A stretch of 33,917 bases of DNA from Nocardiopsis flavescens (GCF_900141985.1 NZ_FQZK01000039.1:1-33917), one strand, 5' to 3'. Positions 7,692-16,270 are shown, counted from the stretch's first letter. A program made the numbers and translations. The notes: a model not told the origin generated them from the letters alone.

Positions 7692-8426
7692 ATGTCTGCG
7701 AATCTCGTCGGCGACGTGACAATGCGCTATGTGGATTTGCGCCCGCAGTCCCCGGCGGACGCCGTCCCGGTGCTTCTGCTCCACGGTTTCGGGACGAACT
7801 TCGGCATGAATTGGGAGGCCGCGGGCTGGCCCCGGTTCCTGGGCGCCGAGGGGCTGCGCGTGATAGGGCCCGACCTGCGCGGCCACGGCGCCAGCGAAAA
7901 GCCCCTCGACGACGCCTCCTATCTGCCCGAACACTTCGTCTCCGACATCATCGCCCTGCTCGACGAACTCGGCGTGGACGAGGTCGACGCGGTCGGCTAC
8001 TCCATGGGCTCCCGGCTCGCCTGGGAGCTGGCGCTCACCCGGCCCGGGCGGGTCCGCCGCCTGGTCCTGGGCGGCTTCGGACCGGCCGACGCCTTCGAGG
8101 GCACCGACCTCTCCGCCCCCGGGCAGGGGGCGACCCCGTTCGACCACGTGTTCCGCACGGTCGCCGGGCTGCCCGGCAACGACCCGGCGGCGCTGGCCGC
8201 CTGCGCCCGCGGCCAGGCCGCCCGGCCCTTCTCCCCGAAGCCCCCCGTCACGCAGCCGACACTGCTGGTCACGGGTGCCGCGGACGAGATCGCCGCGGGC
8301 GCCGGCGAACTGGCGGCGGCGGTCGGCGGGTCCCACGTCGAGGTGCCCCGGCGCGACCACGTGAACGCGGTCTCCTCACGGGTCTTCAAGCAGTCCGTCG
8401 TCGACTTCCTCACCTCGCAGGGGTGA
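7692..8426 (+). CDS. Alpha/beta hydrolase, candidate split-AcoC partner of the lipoyl protein
   Basis: A 244-residue alpha/beta hydrolase. The oxyanion region is LLHGFG at 29-34 followed by TNFGMNW. The nucleophile elbow is GYSMGS with Ser104, the acid is probably Asp198 in TGAADEI, and the histidine is His223 in RRDHVNA. No signal peptide is seen, so it should be cytosolic. In acetoin dehydrogenase systems the AcoC-type E2 is a lipoyl domain fused to an alpha/beta hydrolase. The lipoyl protein plus this hydrolase (112 + 244 residues) has about the size and order of one AcoC, which suggests a split E2. It may instead be an unrelated thioesterase or esterase. AAGGA lies a few bases before the ATG. 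Confidence 0.82.
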   Translation: MSANLVGDVTMRYVDLRPQSPADAVPVLLLHGFGTNFGMNWEAAGWPRFLGAEGLRVIGPDLRGHGASEKPLDDASYLPEHFVSDIIALLDELGVDEVDAVGYSMGSRLAWELALTRPGRVRRLVLGGFGPADAFEGTDLSAPGQGATPFDHVFRTVAGLPGNDPAALAACARGQAARPFSPKPPVTQPTLLVTGAADEIAAGAGELAAAVGGSHVEVPRRDHVNAVSSRVFKQSVVDFLTSQG

Positions 8427-8479
8427 GGCGGGCCCCGGTCCGGTCCGCCGCTCCCCAAGCCGGGCCCCGGGGCGCGGTC

Positions 8480-8510
8480 GGGGCTCCGGCGGGGTCGCCC
8501 GCCGGGCCCC
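8480..8510 (+). terminator. Strong GC hairpin after the hydrolase gene
   Basis: Stem GGGGC + CCGGCGGG, loop GTCG, CCCGCCGG + GCCCC, giving 13 base pairs with a single bulged T at 8485. No U tract follows, as is usual for actinobacterial terminators. It sits 54 bp after the hydrolase stop. Confidence 0.7.
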
Positions 8511-8511
8511 G

Positions 8512-8527
8512 GCCGGTCTAGACCGGC
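8512..8527. promoter_or_regulatory. Perfect 16-bp palindrome, candidate operator
   Basis: GCCGGTCTAGACCGGC is fully self-complementary and starts 2 nt after the terminator hairpin, about 300 bp upstream of the nucleoside-binding lipoprotein. CTAG is rare in GC-rich actinomycete DNA, which makes a functional site more likely. Confidence 0.4.
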
Positions 8528-8616
8528 ACGGCTTCACGTGGTGTTGTTACCCTTTGTGCAAGTCTGGGGTCTTTGAGTAGTAATGCCTCGTCGCGGGCCT
8601 GCGGGGGGTCGGAAAA

Positions 8617-8629
8617 TGCCTCCGAGGCA
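8617..8629. promoter_or_regulatory. Short palindrome TGCCTC-C-GAGGCA
   Basis: Perfect 6-bp arms around one base, within the presumed promoter zone of the nucleoside operon. A related half site (ATGCCTCG) occurs at 8583-8590. It is a possible repressor site, but the evidence is weak. Confidence 0.3.
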
Positions 8630-8823
8630 AAGCCCGGGGCTCCTGGCGCGGTGTGTTCTTGGTAACTTCCGAGTAAGGCCCCGTGTCATTCAGCTCTCGC
8701 CTTCATAACAACTCTGTGCGCCGGTTGGGTGTACTTTCCACCACCAGATATCGTCCGACCGCAGAACTCAGCTCGGCCCCCGGTTGAAAGCGGGTCGCTG
8801 AGAGGGCGAAGGGGAGTTATCAA

Positions 8824-9882
8824 GTGAAGCGCAGCAACACGCTGAGGTTCGCCGCCATCGCGGCGGCCGGTGTGCTCGCCCTCACCGCGTGTGACAACGC
8901 GGCCCAGGAGGGCTCGGGCGACGGTGGCGACGGCGGCGGGGAGGAGAGCTCCGAACTCCGCGTCGGACTCGCCTACGACGTCGGCGGTCGCGGCGACCGT
9001 TCGTTCAACGACTCGGCCTACCGAGGCCTGGAGCAGGCGATGAACGAACTGGGCGTCGACGCCCAGGAGTTCGAGCCCACCGACGGCGAGGCCGACTCCG
9101 CCAAGGTGGAGCGCCTGTCGACCATGGCCGACGAGGGCTACAACGTCATCATCGCGGTCGGGTTCGCCTACGACGGCGCCGTCCGCGAGGTCGCCCCGGA
9201 GTTCCCGGAGGTCGACTTCGCGATCGTCGACTCCGAGATCGAGGACGTCGACAACGTGACCAGCCTGGTCTTCGCCGAGGAGCAGGCCTCCTTCCTGGCC
9301 GGCGCCGCCGCGGCGCTGAGCACCGAGGAGGACCACGTGGGCTTCGTCGGCGGTGTCGAGACCCCGCTGATCCACAAGTTCCAGGCGGGCTACGAGGCCG
9401 GCGTCGCGCACGTGGACGAGGACATCACGGTCGAGGTCGACTACCTCAGCCAGCCGCCGGACTTCAGCGGCTTCAGCGACCCGGCCCGCGGCCGTGAGCT
9501 GGCCCAGGCGCAGTACGACCGCGGTGCCGACGTGATCTACCACGCCGCCGGCGCCTCGGGCAACGGCGTCCTGGAGGCCGCCGTCGCGAACGACTTCCTG
9601 TTCATCGGCGTCGACAGCGACCAGTACGAGAACGCCGAGGACGCGCAGAAGCCGTTCGTGCTGACCTCCGCGATCAAGCAGGTCGACGTGGCCGTGTTCG
9701 AGCTGATCCAGGCCGCGACCGAGGGCGACGTCGCCGCCGGTATCGAGCGGTTCGACCTCTCCGGCGGCGGTGTCGACTACACCACCACCAACGAGGAGCT
9801 GATCAGCCCGATCCAGGGGGACCTGGACGAGATCAAGCAGCAGATCATCGACGGCGAGATCGAGGTTCCGACCGCGCCGTGA
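8824..9882 (+). CDS. BMP-family nucleoside-binding lipoprotein of an ABC importer
   Basis: A 352-residue solute-binding lipoprotein. The signal peptide (MKRSNTLRFAAIAAAGVLALTAC) ends in the lipobox LTAC with lipidated Cys23, followed by a Gly/Glu/Ser-rich tether. The mature part shows the BMP-family signature VGLAYDVGGRGDRSFNDSAYRG and a periplasmic-binding-protein fold with alternating VDFAIVDSEI and GFVGGVETPLIHKFQAGYEAG segments. BmpA/PnrA/NupN proteins of this family bind purine and pyrimidine nucleosides. The genes for the ATPase, two permeases, cytidine deaminase and thymidine phosphorylase follow, which supports that ligand. GTG at 8824 has GGGGAG 7 nt upstream. It is anchored on the outer face of the membrane. 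Confidence 0.92.
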   Translation: MKRSNTLRFAAIAAAGVLALTACDNAAQEGSGDGGDGGGEESSELRVGLAYDVGGRGDRSFNDSAYRGLEQAMNELGVDAQEFEPTDGEADSAKVERLSTMADEGYNVIIAVGFAYDGAVREVAPEFPEVDFAIVDSEIEDVDNVTSLVFAEEQASFLAGAAAALSTEEDHVGFVGGVETPLIHKFQAGYEAGVAHVDEDITVEVDYLSQPPDFSGFSDPARGRELAQAQYDRGADVIYHAAGASGNGVLEAAVANDFLFIGVDSDQYENAEDAQKPFVLTSAIKQVDVAVFELIQAATEGDVAAGIERFDLSGGGVDYTTTNEELISPIQGDLDEIKQQIIDGEIEVPTAP

Positions 9883-9936
9883 ACGCGCGGTCGCGCACGC
9901 TGTACCGCGGGTAGGACCCGTGGTGATTCGCGGCCT

Positions 9937-9981
9937 GGGACGGCCGCCGGACCGGGAGACCCCCGGACCGGCCGCCGTCCC
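9937..9981 (+). terminator. Intercistronic hairpin between the lipoprotein and ATPase genes
   Basis: GGGACGGC, CCGG and CCGGG on the 5' side pair with CCCGG, CCGG and GCCGTCCC on the 3' side, giving 17 base pairs broken only by small symmetric internal loops, around a 5-nt loop. There is no U tract. Position after the binding-protein gene fits a partial terminator or RNA 3'-end stabiliser that raises lipoprotein over transporter expression. Confidence 0.6.
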
Positions 9982-10057
9982 GGCCGTCGTTACGCGGACG
10001 AGGGCGTCCGGCGGTGGCGACCGGCCCCGCGCCGCTCCGCATTCCTCAAGGAGACAG

Positions 10058-11665
10058 ATGAGCAGCACGCCATCGGGCGACGGGGGCCAGGCGCCCCCCG
10101 CCGTTGAGCTGCGCGGGATCACCAAGCGTTTTCCCGGGGTCGTGGCCAACCACGACATCAACATCTCCGTGGCCCCCGGCACCGTGCACGCCATCGTCGG
10201 CGAGAACGGTGCGGGCAAGTCCACGCTGATGAAGACCCTGTACGGGATGCACCGTCCCGACGAGGGCACCATTCACGTCAACGGCCGCCAGGTGAAGTTC
10301 ACCTCGCCGTCGGACGCCATCAGGAACGGCATCGGCATGGTGCACCAGCACTTCATGCTCGCCGACAACCTGACCGTGCTGGAGAACGTGGTGCTGGGCG
10401 CCGAGCGCCTGCACGGCATCGGCGCCAGGGCCCGCGCCGAGATCCTCCGCCTCTCCGGGCAGTACGGGCTCGGGGTGGACCCGGACCGCCTGATGGAGGA
10501 CCTGGGCGTCGGCGACCGCCAGCGGGTGGAGATCCTCAAGGTCCTCTACCGCGGCGCGCGCACCATCATCCTGGACGAGCCCACGGCCGTCCTGGTCCCG
10601 CAGGAGGTCGACGAGCTGTTCGACAACCTGCGCGAACTCAAGCGCGAGGGCCTCACGGTCATCTTCATCTCGCACAAGCTCGACGAGGTGCTGTCCGTCG
10701 CCGACGAGATCACCGTGATCCGGCGCGGCACCACCGTGGCCACCGCCGACCCGGGCACCACCACCGCCCGGGAGCTGGCCACGCTCATGGTGGGCGGCGA
10801 GCTGCCCGTCCCCGAGCTGCGCGAGTCCACGGTCACCGACCGCGTCGTGCTGTCCCTGGACGGGGTCACCGTCCGCTCCGGCGACGGCCGCGCCGTCGTC
10901 GACGGCGTCGGCATCGACATCCACGAGGGCGAGATCGTCGGCATCGCCGGCGTGGAGGGCAACGGCCAGTCCGAGCTCATCGAGGCCATCATGGGCATGC
11001 GTCCGGTCTCCTCCGGCCGCATCCGGCTGGGCGGGCAGGACATCACCGGCTGGCACACGCTGAAGATCCGCGAGGCCGGCGTCGGCTACATCCCCGAGGA
11101 CCGGCACCGCCACGGCGTGCTGCTGGAGTCCTCCCTGTGGGAGAACCGCATCCTGGGCCACCAGACCAAGCGGCCGAGCGTGCGCGGCCCCTGGATCGAC
11201 CGGGCCGGGGCGCGCGCCGACGCCGAGCGCATCGTCTCGGAGTACGACGTGCGCACGCCCAACATCGACGTCATCGCGGACGCCCTGTCCGGCGGCAACC
11301 AGCAGAAGTTCATCATCGGCCGCGAGATGAGCGGCGAACCCCGCTTCCTCGTCGCCGCCCACCCCACCCGCGGTGTGGACGTCGGCGCCCAGTCGGCCAT
11401 CTGGGAGCAGCTGCGCGAGGCCCGCGCCGCCGGCCTGGCGGTGCTGCTGGTCTCCGCCGACCTCGACGAGCTGATCGGCATGTCCGACACCCTGCACGTC
11501 ATCCTGCGCGGCCGCCTGGTCGCCCAGGCCGATCCGACCTCCGTCACCCCCGAGCAGCTCGGCTCCGCCATGACCGGCGCCGGGCTCGGCGGCGACGGCG
11601 GGACCCAGACCACAGAAGGTGGCAGCGGTGACGACACCGCCGACCGCGACGGGGGCGGGGCATGA
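10058..11665 (+). CDS. Nucleoside ABC importer, double ATPase subunit
   Basis: A 535-residue protein with two fused nucleotide-binding domains, as in the NupA/BmpB and sugar RbsA/MglA group. Domain 1 has Walker A GENGAGKST at 48-56, a signature written GVGDRQRVEI instead of LSGGQ, and Walker B with IILDEPTAVLVPQE. Domain 2 (from about 265) has a degenerate Walker A, GVEGNGQSEL at 298-307 with Gln304 in place of Lys. It also has a good signature LSGGNQQK at 410-417, and HPTRGVDVGA after a Walker B lacking the usual Asp-Glu. That asymmetry is normal for this group. ATG at 10058 follows AAGGAG. It overlaps the permease gene by ATGA at 11662-11665. Confidence 0.93.
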   Translation: MSSTPSGDGGQAPPAVELRGITKRFPGVVANHDINISVAPGTVHAIVGENGAGKSTLMKTLYGMHRPDEGTIHVNGRQVKFTSPSDAIRNGIGMVHQHFMLADNLTVLENVVLGAERLHGIGARARAEILRLSGQYGLGVDPDRLMEDLGVGDRQRVEILKVLYRGARTIILDEPTAVLVPQEVDELFDNLRELKREGLTVIFISHKLDEVLSVADEITVIRRGTTVATADPGTTTARELATLMVGGELPVPELRESTVTDRVVLSLDGVTVRSGDGRAVVDGVGIDIHEGEIVGIAGVEGNGQSELIEAIMGMRPVSSGRIRLGGQDITGWHTLKIREAGVGYIPEDRHRHGVLLESSLWENRILGHQTKRPSVRGPWIDRAGARADAERIVSEYDVRTPNIDVIADALSGGNQQKFIIGREMSGEPRFLVAAHPTRGVDVGAQSAIWEQLREARAAGLAVLLVSADLDELIGMSDTLHVILRGRLVAQADPTSVTPEQLGSAMTGAGLGGDGGTQTTEGGSGDDTADRDGGGA

Positions 11666-13227
11666 CTGACACCGCTACCCGTCCCGGGGCGCCCCGGATC
11701 CTGATCCCGGCGCTCCTCATCGCCCTGCTGGGCACGATCGTCACCGTCGCCCTCGATACAGTGCTGCTGTGGTGGGCGGCGCTGATCATCGGCGTCGTGC
11801 TGGCGTTCGCCGCCGTGGTCCTGGTGGACCGCCGCATGCCCGAAGCCGAGCGGACCGGCGCCTCCGGGACCAAGGAGGAGGGCACCACCCTGCACCGCAC
11901 CCTGGTGGTCCCAACCGCCCTGGTGCTGTCGGTGGTCTCCGGCCTGCTGCTGGCCTGGTTCCTGGACCTGTCCCTGATCGAGCCGGTGGCCGCCGCCCTG
12001 GGCGCGTTCGCCGGCTCGGCCGCCGCCCTCCTGCTGTACCGCCGCCTGTCGGCGATGCTCGCGCTGTCCTTCGCCGCGGTGTTCGCGGCCGGGATCATCG
12101 CGATCGCCGTCACCGCGCTGGTGCTGTTCTTCAGCGGGATCGCCCCGGGGGCCACCTTCGCGCGGATGGTCGAGTACGGCACCCGGCCCAACAGCCTGGT
12201 GCAGATCATCAACGACGGCACCACCTACTACCTGGCCGCCGTCGCCGTGGCGATCGGCTTCAAGATGAAGCTGTTCAACATCGGTGTGGACGGCCAGTAC
12301 CGGCTGGCCGCCCTGATGGCCGCCGCGGTCGGCGGCTGGCTGGTGCTGCCGCCGGTGCTGAGCCAGATCGTCATCATCCTGGTCGCCGTCGCGGTGGGCG
12401 GCGCCTGGGCCGGCATCGCCGGGTACCTCAAGGTCACCCGCGGCGTGTCCGAGGTCATCTCGACGATCATGCTCAACGCGATCGCCACCGGCATCACCGC
12501 CTACCTGCTGAACACCGACCGCCTCGCGGTGGAGATCAGCACCAACAACATCGGCACCCCGCCGCTGCCCGAGGGCTCCTGGATCCCCGGGATCCCGGCG
12601 GCGTTCCTGGGCTCGGAACGGGAGATCTTCGGCCTGGTGCTGCTGGCCGCCGCCGTGGGCGTCGGCTACGCGGTGATGCTCAACCGCACCCGCTTCGGGT
12701 TCGAACTGCGGGCCACCGGCCAGTCGCAGAGCGCCGCCGAGGCCAGCGGTGTCAACGTCAAGAAGATGGTCTTCCTGTCCATGCTCTTCTCGGGCATGGT
12801 CGCCGGCCTGGTGGGGATGCCGCAGCTGCTCGGCAGCTCCCACTACTACGCGCTGGACTTCCCGACCGGGATCGGCTTCATCGGCATCGCCATCGCGCTG
12901 CTGGGCCGCAACCACCCGGTGGGCATCGCCTTCGCGGCGCTGTTCTGGGCCTTCCTCAACCAGGCGGCGGGCATCCTGCCCTTCGACGGCATCCCCCAGG
13001 AGATCGCCGTCATCGCCCAGGCCACCATCGTCCTCACGGTCGTCGTGGTCTACGAGGTCGTCCACCGCTGGGGCCGCCGCTACCAGCAGCAGCAGATCGG
13101 CAAGGAGCTCGGCACCACCGTCGCCGGGCCCGCCGAGGAGACCGCGCCGACCGGCGCGGCGTCCGACAGCGGTGACGGCACCGGGGACGACACCCCCGGG
13201 ACCGGCCGCGGCGGGGAGGCGAAGTGA
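11662..13227 (+). CDS. Nucleoside ABC importer permease, subunit 1
   Basis: A 521-residue polytopic membrane protein of the BPD_transp_2 type (NupB/YufP-like). The N-terminal 190 residues add several predicted helices before the conserved core. The core has TRGVSEVISTIMLNAIATGITAYLL, the cytoplasmic coupling segment RTRFGFELRATGQSQSAAEASGV near residue 340, and a final helix-rich part (GIGFIGIAIALLGRNHPVGIAFAALFWAF). The C-terminal 40 residues are hydrophilic and low complexity. Start and stop overlap both neighbours (ATGA at 11662, GTGA at 13224), so translation is coupled. It should form the transmembrane heterodimer with the next gene product. Confidence 0.92.
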   Translation: MTDTATRPGAPRILIPALLIALLGTIVTVALDTVLLWWAALIIGVVLAFAAVVLVDRRMPEAERTGASGTKEEGTTLHRTLVVPTALVLSVVSGLLLAWFLDLSLIEPVAAALGAFAGSAAALLLYRRLSAMLALSFAAVFAAGIIAIAVTALVLFFSGIAPGATFARMVEYGTRPNSLVQIINDGTTYYLAAVAVAIGFKMKLFNIGVDGQYRLAALMAAAVGGWLVLPPVLSQIVIILVAVAVGGAWAGIAGYLKVTRGVSEVISTIMLNAIATGITAYLLNTDRLAVEISTNNIGTPPLPEGSWIPGIPAAFLGSEREIFGLVLLAAAVGVGYAVMLNRTRFGFELRATGQSQSAAEASGVNVKKMVFLSMLFSGMVAGLVGMPQLLGSSHYYALDFPTGIGFIGIAIALLGRNHPVGIAFAALFWAFLNQAAGILPFDGIPQEIAVIAQATIVLTVVVVYEVVHRWGRRYQQQQIGKELGTTVAGPAEETAPTGAASDSGDGTGDDTPGTGRGGEAK

Positions 13228-14486
13228 GCCAGGAACTCAACGTGATGGAGCCGGTGGCCAAGCCCCCGGCCCGTCTCAGCGGCCGGTCGGTGTGGCGCCT
13301 GCTCAGCCTGTTCGGCGCCGTCCTGGTGGCACTGGCCGGCCTGCGGGTCATCACCGGCCAGGACATGCTGACCGACGCGGGAACCGTCCGCACCACCCTC
13401 ACCTTCGCGGTGCCCATCGCCCTGGCGGCGCTGGGCGGCCTGTGGGCCGAGCGCGCGGGCATCATCAACATCGGCCTCGAAGGCATGATGATCCTCGGGA
13501 CCTGGTTCGGGGCCTACTTCGCCTGGTCCACCGGCAGCCCGTGGATCGGCCTCGCGGCCGGCGTGCTGGCCGGGATGGCGGGCGGCCTGCTGCACGCCGT
13601 CGCCACGGTGACCTTCGCCGTCGACCACATCGTCTCCGGCGTGGCGATCAACATCCTCATGCTCGGCGCGATGCGCTACCTGTCGATCCTGGTCTACGCC
13701 GACGTGCCCGGCGCGGGGGCCTCGCAGTCGCCCACCGCGCCGTCGTTCCCGGTGCTGAGCGTGCCGGGGGTGGCCGACGCGCTCGGGCCCGTCGCCTCCA
13801 GCGGGATACCCGTGGTCGGCGACCTGGCGTCGCTGGTCATCGGGGTCACCACCCGGCTGTCGGCGCTCACGATCATCGCGATCCTGATGATCCCGGCGAC
13901 CTACCTGGTGCTGTGGAAGACCGCGTTCGGGCTGCGGCTGCGGTCCGTGGGCGAGAACCCCGACGCCGCCGAGTCCCTGGGCGTGCCCGTGTACACGTTC
14001 AAGTACATCGCGGTCGTCATCTCCGGCGGCCTGGCCGGCATGGGCGGCGTGTTCCTCGCCATCGTCGCCTCGCAGATCTACCAGGAGGGGCAGACCGGCG
14101 GGCGCGGCTACATCGGCCTGGCCGCGATGATCTTCGGCAACTGGCGACCGGGCGGACTGGCCATGGGCGCCGGGCTGTTCGGGTACACCGACGCGCTCCA
14201 GATCCGCGGCGGCGGCGCGGCCATCCACGCCCTGCTGCTCCTGCTGGCCGTGGTGCTGCTGGCGGCGGCCCTGTGGCAGGTCCGCCGGGACCGCAAGGGC
14301 CTGGCGATCGCCGGGGCGATCGCGGCCGTCCTGCTGCTGGTCTGGTACTTCACCACCGACTCGCTGCCGCGCGAGCTGGCCACCTACAGCCCGCACATCG
14401 CGACGCTGCTGGTGCTGTCCCTGGCCTCCCAGCGGCTGCGGCCGCCCGCGGGGGTCGGCAAGCAGTGGAGGGCGAGCCGGTCATGA
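13224..14486 (+). CDS. Nucleoside ABC importer permease, subunit 2
   Basis: A 420-residue polytopic permease (NupC/YufQ-like). The conserved core begins with TLTFAVPIALAALGGLWAERAGIINIGLEGMMILG and continues with FAVDHIVSGVAINILMLGAMRYL and the coupling region TAFGLRLRSVGENPDAAESLGV near residue 235. It then has GRGYIGLAAMIFGNWRPGGLAMGAGLFGY and C-terminal hydrophobic helices. GTG at 13224 overlaps the previous stop. Its own stop overlaps the cytidine deaminase ATG (ATGA at 14483-14486), linking uptake directly to the first catabolic enzyme. Confidence 0.92.
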   Translation: MSQELNVMEPVAKPPARLSGRSVWRLLSLFGAVLVALAGLRVITGQDMLTDAGTVRTTLTFAVPIALAALGGLWAERAGIINIGLEGMMILGTWFGAYFAWSTGSPWIGLAAGVLAGMAGGLLHAVATVTFAVDHIVSGVAINILMLGAMRYLSILVYADVPGAGASQSPTAPSFPVLSVPGVADALGPVASSGIPVVGDLASLVIGVTTRLSALTIIAILMIPATYLVLWKTAFGLRLRSVGENPDAAESLGVPVYTFKYIAVVISGGLAGMGGVFLAIVASQIYQEGQTGGRGYIGLAAMIFGNWRPGGLAMGAGLFGYTDALQIRGGGAAIHALLLLLAVVLLAAALWQVRRDRKGLAIAGAIAAVLLLVWYFTTDSLPRELATYSPHIATLLVLSLASQRLRPPAGVGKQWRASRS

Positions 14487-14887
14487 GCACGGTCGATCCC
14501 GAGGGCGTCGACTGGGAGGCGCTGCGCGCGCGGGCCCGGGAGGCGATGGCCCACGCCTACGCGCCGTACTCGCGGTACCCGGTGGGCGCGGCGGCACTGG
14601 TCGACGACGGCCGCACCGTCAGCGGCTGCAACGTGGAGAACGCCTCCTACGGGCTGGGGCTGTGCGCCGAGTGCGGCCTGGTCAGCGCGCTGCACGCGAG
14701 CGGGGGCGGCCGACTGGTCGCGTTCGCCTGCGTGGACGGCCGGGGCGAGACCCTCATGCCGTGCGGGCGCTGCCGCCAGCTGCTGTACGAGCACGGCGGG
14801 CCGGAGCTGCTGGTGGACACCCCCGAGGGCGTCCTCACCATGGACCGGGTGCTGCCGCAGGCGTTCGGCCCGCAGCACCTCGCCTGA
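14483..14887 (+). CDS. cdd: Cytidine deaminase
   Basis: A 134-residue zinc enzyme that turns (deoxy)cytidine into (deoxy)uridine. The zinc ligands and catalytic acid are seen in NASYGLGLCAECG (Cys61, Glu63 as proton shuttle) and PCGRCRQ (Cys94, Cys97). NVENASYG at 50-57 holds the ribose-binding residues. Length matches the short homotetrameric class. The ATG at 14483 overlaps the permease stop. A very strong hairpin with a short T run follows the gene and separates it from thymidine phosphorylase. Confidence 0.95.
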   Translation: MSTVDPEGVDWEALRARAREAMAHAYAPYSRYPVGAAALVDDGRTVSGCNVENASYGLGLCAECGLVSALHASGGGRLVAFACVDGRGETLMPCGRCRQLLYEHGGPELLVDTPEGVLTMDRVLPQAFGPQHLA

Positions 14888-14911
14888 CAACCGAACAGGG
14901 CAGGACATCCC

Positions 14912-14950
14912 TCTCCCCGGTCGCCGCCCGCACGGCGGCGGCCGGGGAGA
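14912..14950 (+). terminator. 17-bp hairpin plus T run between cdd and deoA
   Basis: TCTCCCCGGTCGCCGCC (14912-14928) pairs with 14934-14950 over 17 positions with one G-T wobble and a 5-nt loop CGCAC. TTTTT follows at 14955-14959. This is close to a textbook intrinsic terminator, yet deoA begins only 30 bp downstream in the same direction with its own ribosome-binding site, so it may act as an attenuator or partial terminator. Confidence 0.75.
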
Positions 14951-14980
14951 CCCGTTTTTCTCCCGGAAAGGACGCACGAC

Positions 14981-16270
14981 ATGGACGTCATCGAGATCAT
15001 CCGCGCCAAGCGCGACGGGGGAGAGCTCACCCCGGAGCAGATCGACTGGGTGATCGACGCCTACACCCGCGGCGCGGTCGCCGAGGAGCAGATGTCGGCG
15101 CTGGCCATGGCGGTCTTCCTGCGCGGCATGAACCGCGCCGAGGTGGCCCGGTGGACCGAGGCGATGCTCGCCTCCGGGGAGCGGCTCGACTTCTCCGACC
15201 TGGAGCGGCCCACCACCGACAAGCACTCCACCGGCGGGGTGGGCGACAAGATCACCCTGCCGCTCACCCCCACCGTCGCCGCCTGCGGCGCGGCGGTGCC
15301 CCAGCTCTCCGGCCGGGGCCTGGGCCACACCGGCGGCACCCTGGACAAGCTGGAGTCCGTCCCCGGCTGGCGGGCGTCGCTGAGCACGGACGAGATGCGC
15401 GCCGTGCTCGCCGACACCGGCGGCGTGATCTGCGCGGCCGGCGAGGGGCTGGCCCCGGCCGACCGCAAGCTGTACGCGCTGCGCGACGTCACCGGGACCG
15501 TGGAGTCGATCCCGCTGATCTCGGCCTCCATCATGAGCAAGAAGCTCGCGGAGGGCACCGGCGCCCTGGTCCTGGACGTCAAGGCGGGCTCGGGGGCGTT
15601 CATGAAGGACGTCGACTCGGCCCGCGAGCTGGCCCGCACGATGGTGGACATCGGCACCGACCACGGGGTGCGCACGGTGGCGCTGATCACCGACATGTCC
15701 GTGCCGCTGGGGCGGCAGGTGGGCAACGCCCTGGAGGTCGCGGAGTCGGTGGAGGTGCTGTCCGGGGGCGGACCGGCCGACGTGGTGGAGCTGACCGTGG
15801 CGCTGGCTCGGGAGATGCTGGCCGCCGCGGGGCTCACCCCGGGCGAGAACGGGGTCAAGGACCCGGCGGAGGCGCTCAAGGACGGCAGCGCCCTGGAGTC
15901 CTGGAAGCGGCTGATCCGCGCCCAGGGCGGTGACCCGGACGCACCGCTGCCGGTGGCGGCGGAGCGCCGCACGGTGCTCGCCCCGGCGACGGGCACGGTC
16001 ACCCGGCTGGACGCCTACCAGGTGGGGCTGGCCGCGTGGCGGCTGGGCGCGGGCCGGGCCCGCAAGGAGGACGCGGTGTCCTTCGGCGCGGGGGTGACCC
16101 TGCACGCCAAGCCGGGGGAGCGGGTCGCGGCGGGGGAGCCGCTGTTCACCCTGCACGCGGACGAGGCGGAGCGCTTCGAGCGCGGCGCCGCGGCACTGGA
16201 GGGGGCCTTCGACATCGACCCGGACGGCGTCTTCGAGCCGGGCCCGATCGTCATCGACCGCATCGCCTGA
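14981..16270 (+). CDS. deoA: Thymidine phosphorylase
   Basis: A 429-residue class II nucleoside phosphorylase that splits thymidine and deoxyuridine to base plus deoxyribose-1-phosphate. Seen are the N-terminal helical domain, the phosphate-binding DKHSTGGVGDK at 80-90, the family signature SGRGLGHTGGTLDKLES at 110-126, ISASIMSKKLAEG near 180-192, and the C-terminal PYNP domain with GAGVTLHAKPGERVAAGEPLFTLHADE. AAAGGA at 14967-14972 is 8 nt before the ATG. It completes the pyrimidine branch begun by the importer and cdd. In Streptomyces coelicolor, as I recall, adenosine deaminase lies close downstream of this gene; here that place is taken by an insertion-like island. Its last 18 codons and terminator are duplicated at 18129-18238. 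Confidence 0.95.
   Translation: MDVIEIIRAKRDGGELTPEQIDWVIDAYTRGAVAEEQMSALAMAVFLRGMNRAEVARWTEAMLASGERLDFSDLERPTTDKHSTGGVGDKITLPLTPTVAACGAAVPQLSGRGLGHTGGTLDKLESVPGWRASLSTDEMRAVLADTGGVICAAGEGLAPADRKLYALRDVTGTVESIPLISASIMSKKLAEGTGALVLDVKAGSGAFMKDVDSARELARTMVDIGTDHGVRTVALITDMSVPLGRQVGNALEVAESVEVLSGGGPADVVELTVALAREMLAAAGLTPGENGVKDPAEALKDGSALESWKRLIRAQGGDPDAPLPVAAERRTVLAPATGTVTRLDAYQVGLAAWRLGAGRARKEDAVSFGAGVTLHAKPGERVAAGEPLFTLHADEAERFERGAAALEGAFDIDPDGVFEPGPIVIDRIA

Larger units (their letters stand above)
8427..8823. promoter_or_regulatory. Intergenic region upstream of the nucleoside operon
   Basis: 397 bp without a gene. It starts with a strong hairpin terminator (8480-8510) and a 16-bp palindrome (8512-8527), continues with a second short palindrome (8617-8629), and ends with the lipoprotein ribosome-binding site GGGGAG at 8811-8816. 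The 8530-8760 part is AT-richer than the flanking genes and is the likely promoter zone. No -10/-35 pair was convincing. Confidence 0.5.

Noticed and set aside
8427..8823. Riboswitch upstream of the nucleoside operon
   Set aside because: No purine, preQ1 or other known aptamer core could be traced, and only short palindromes suited to protein binding were seen.
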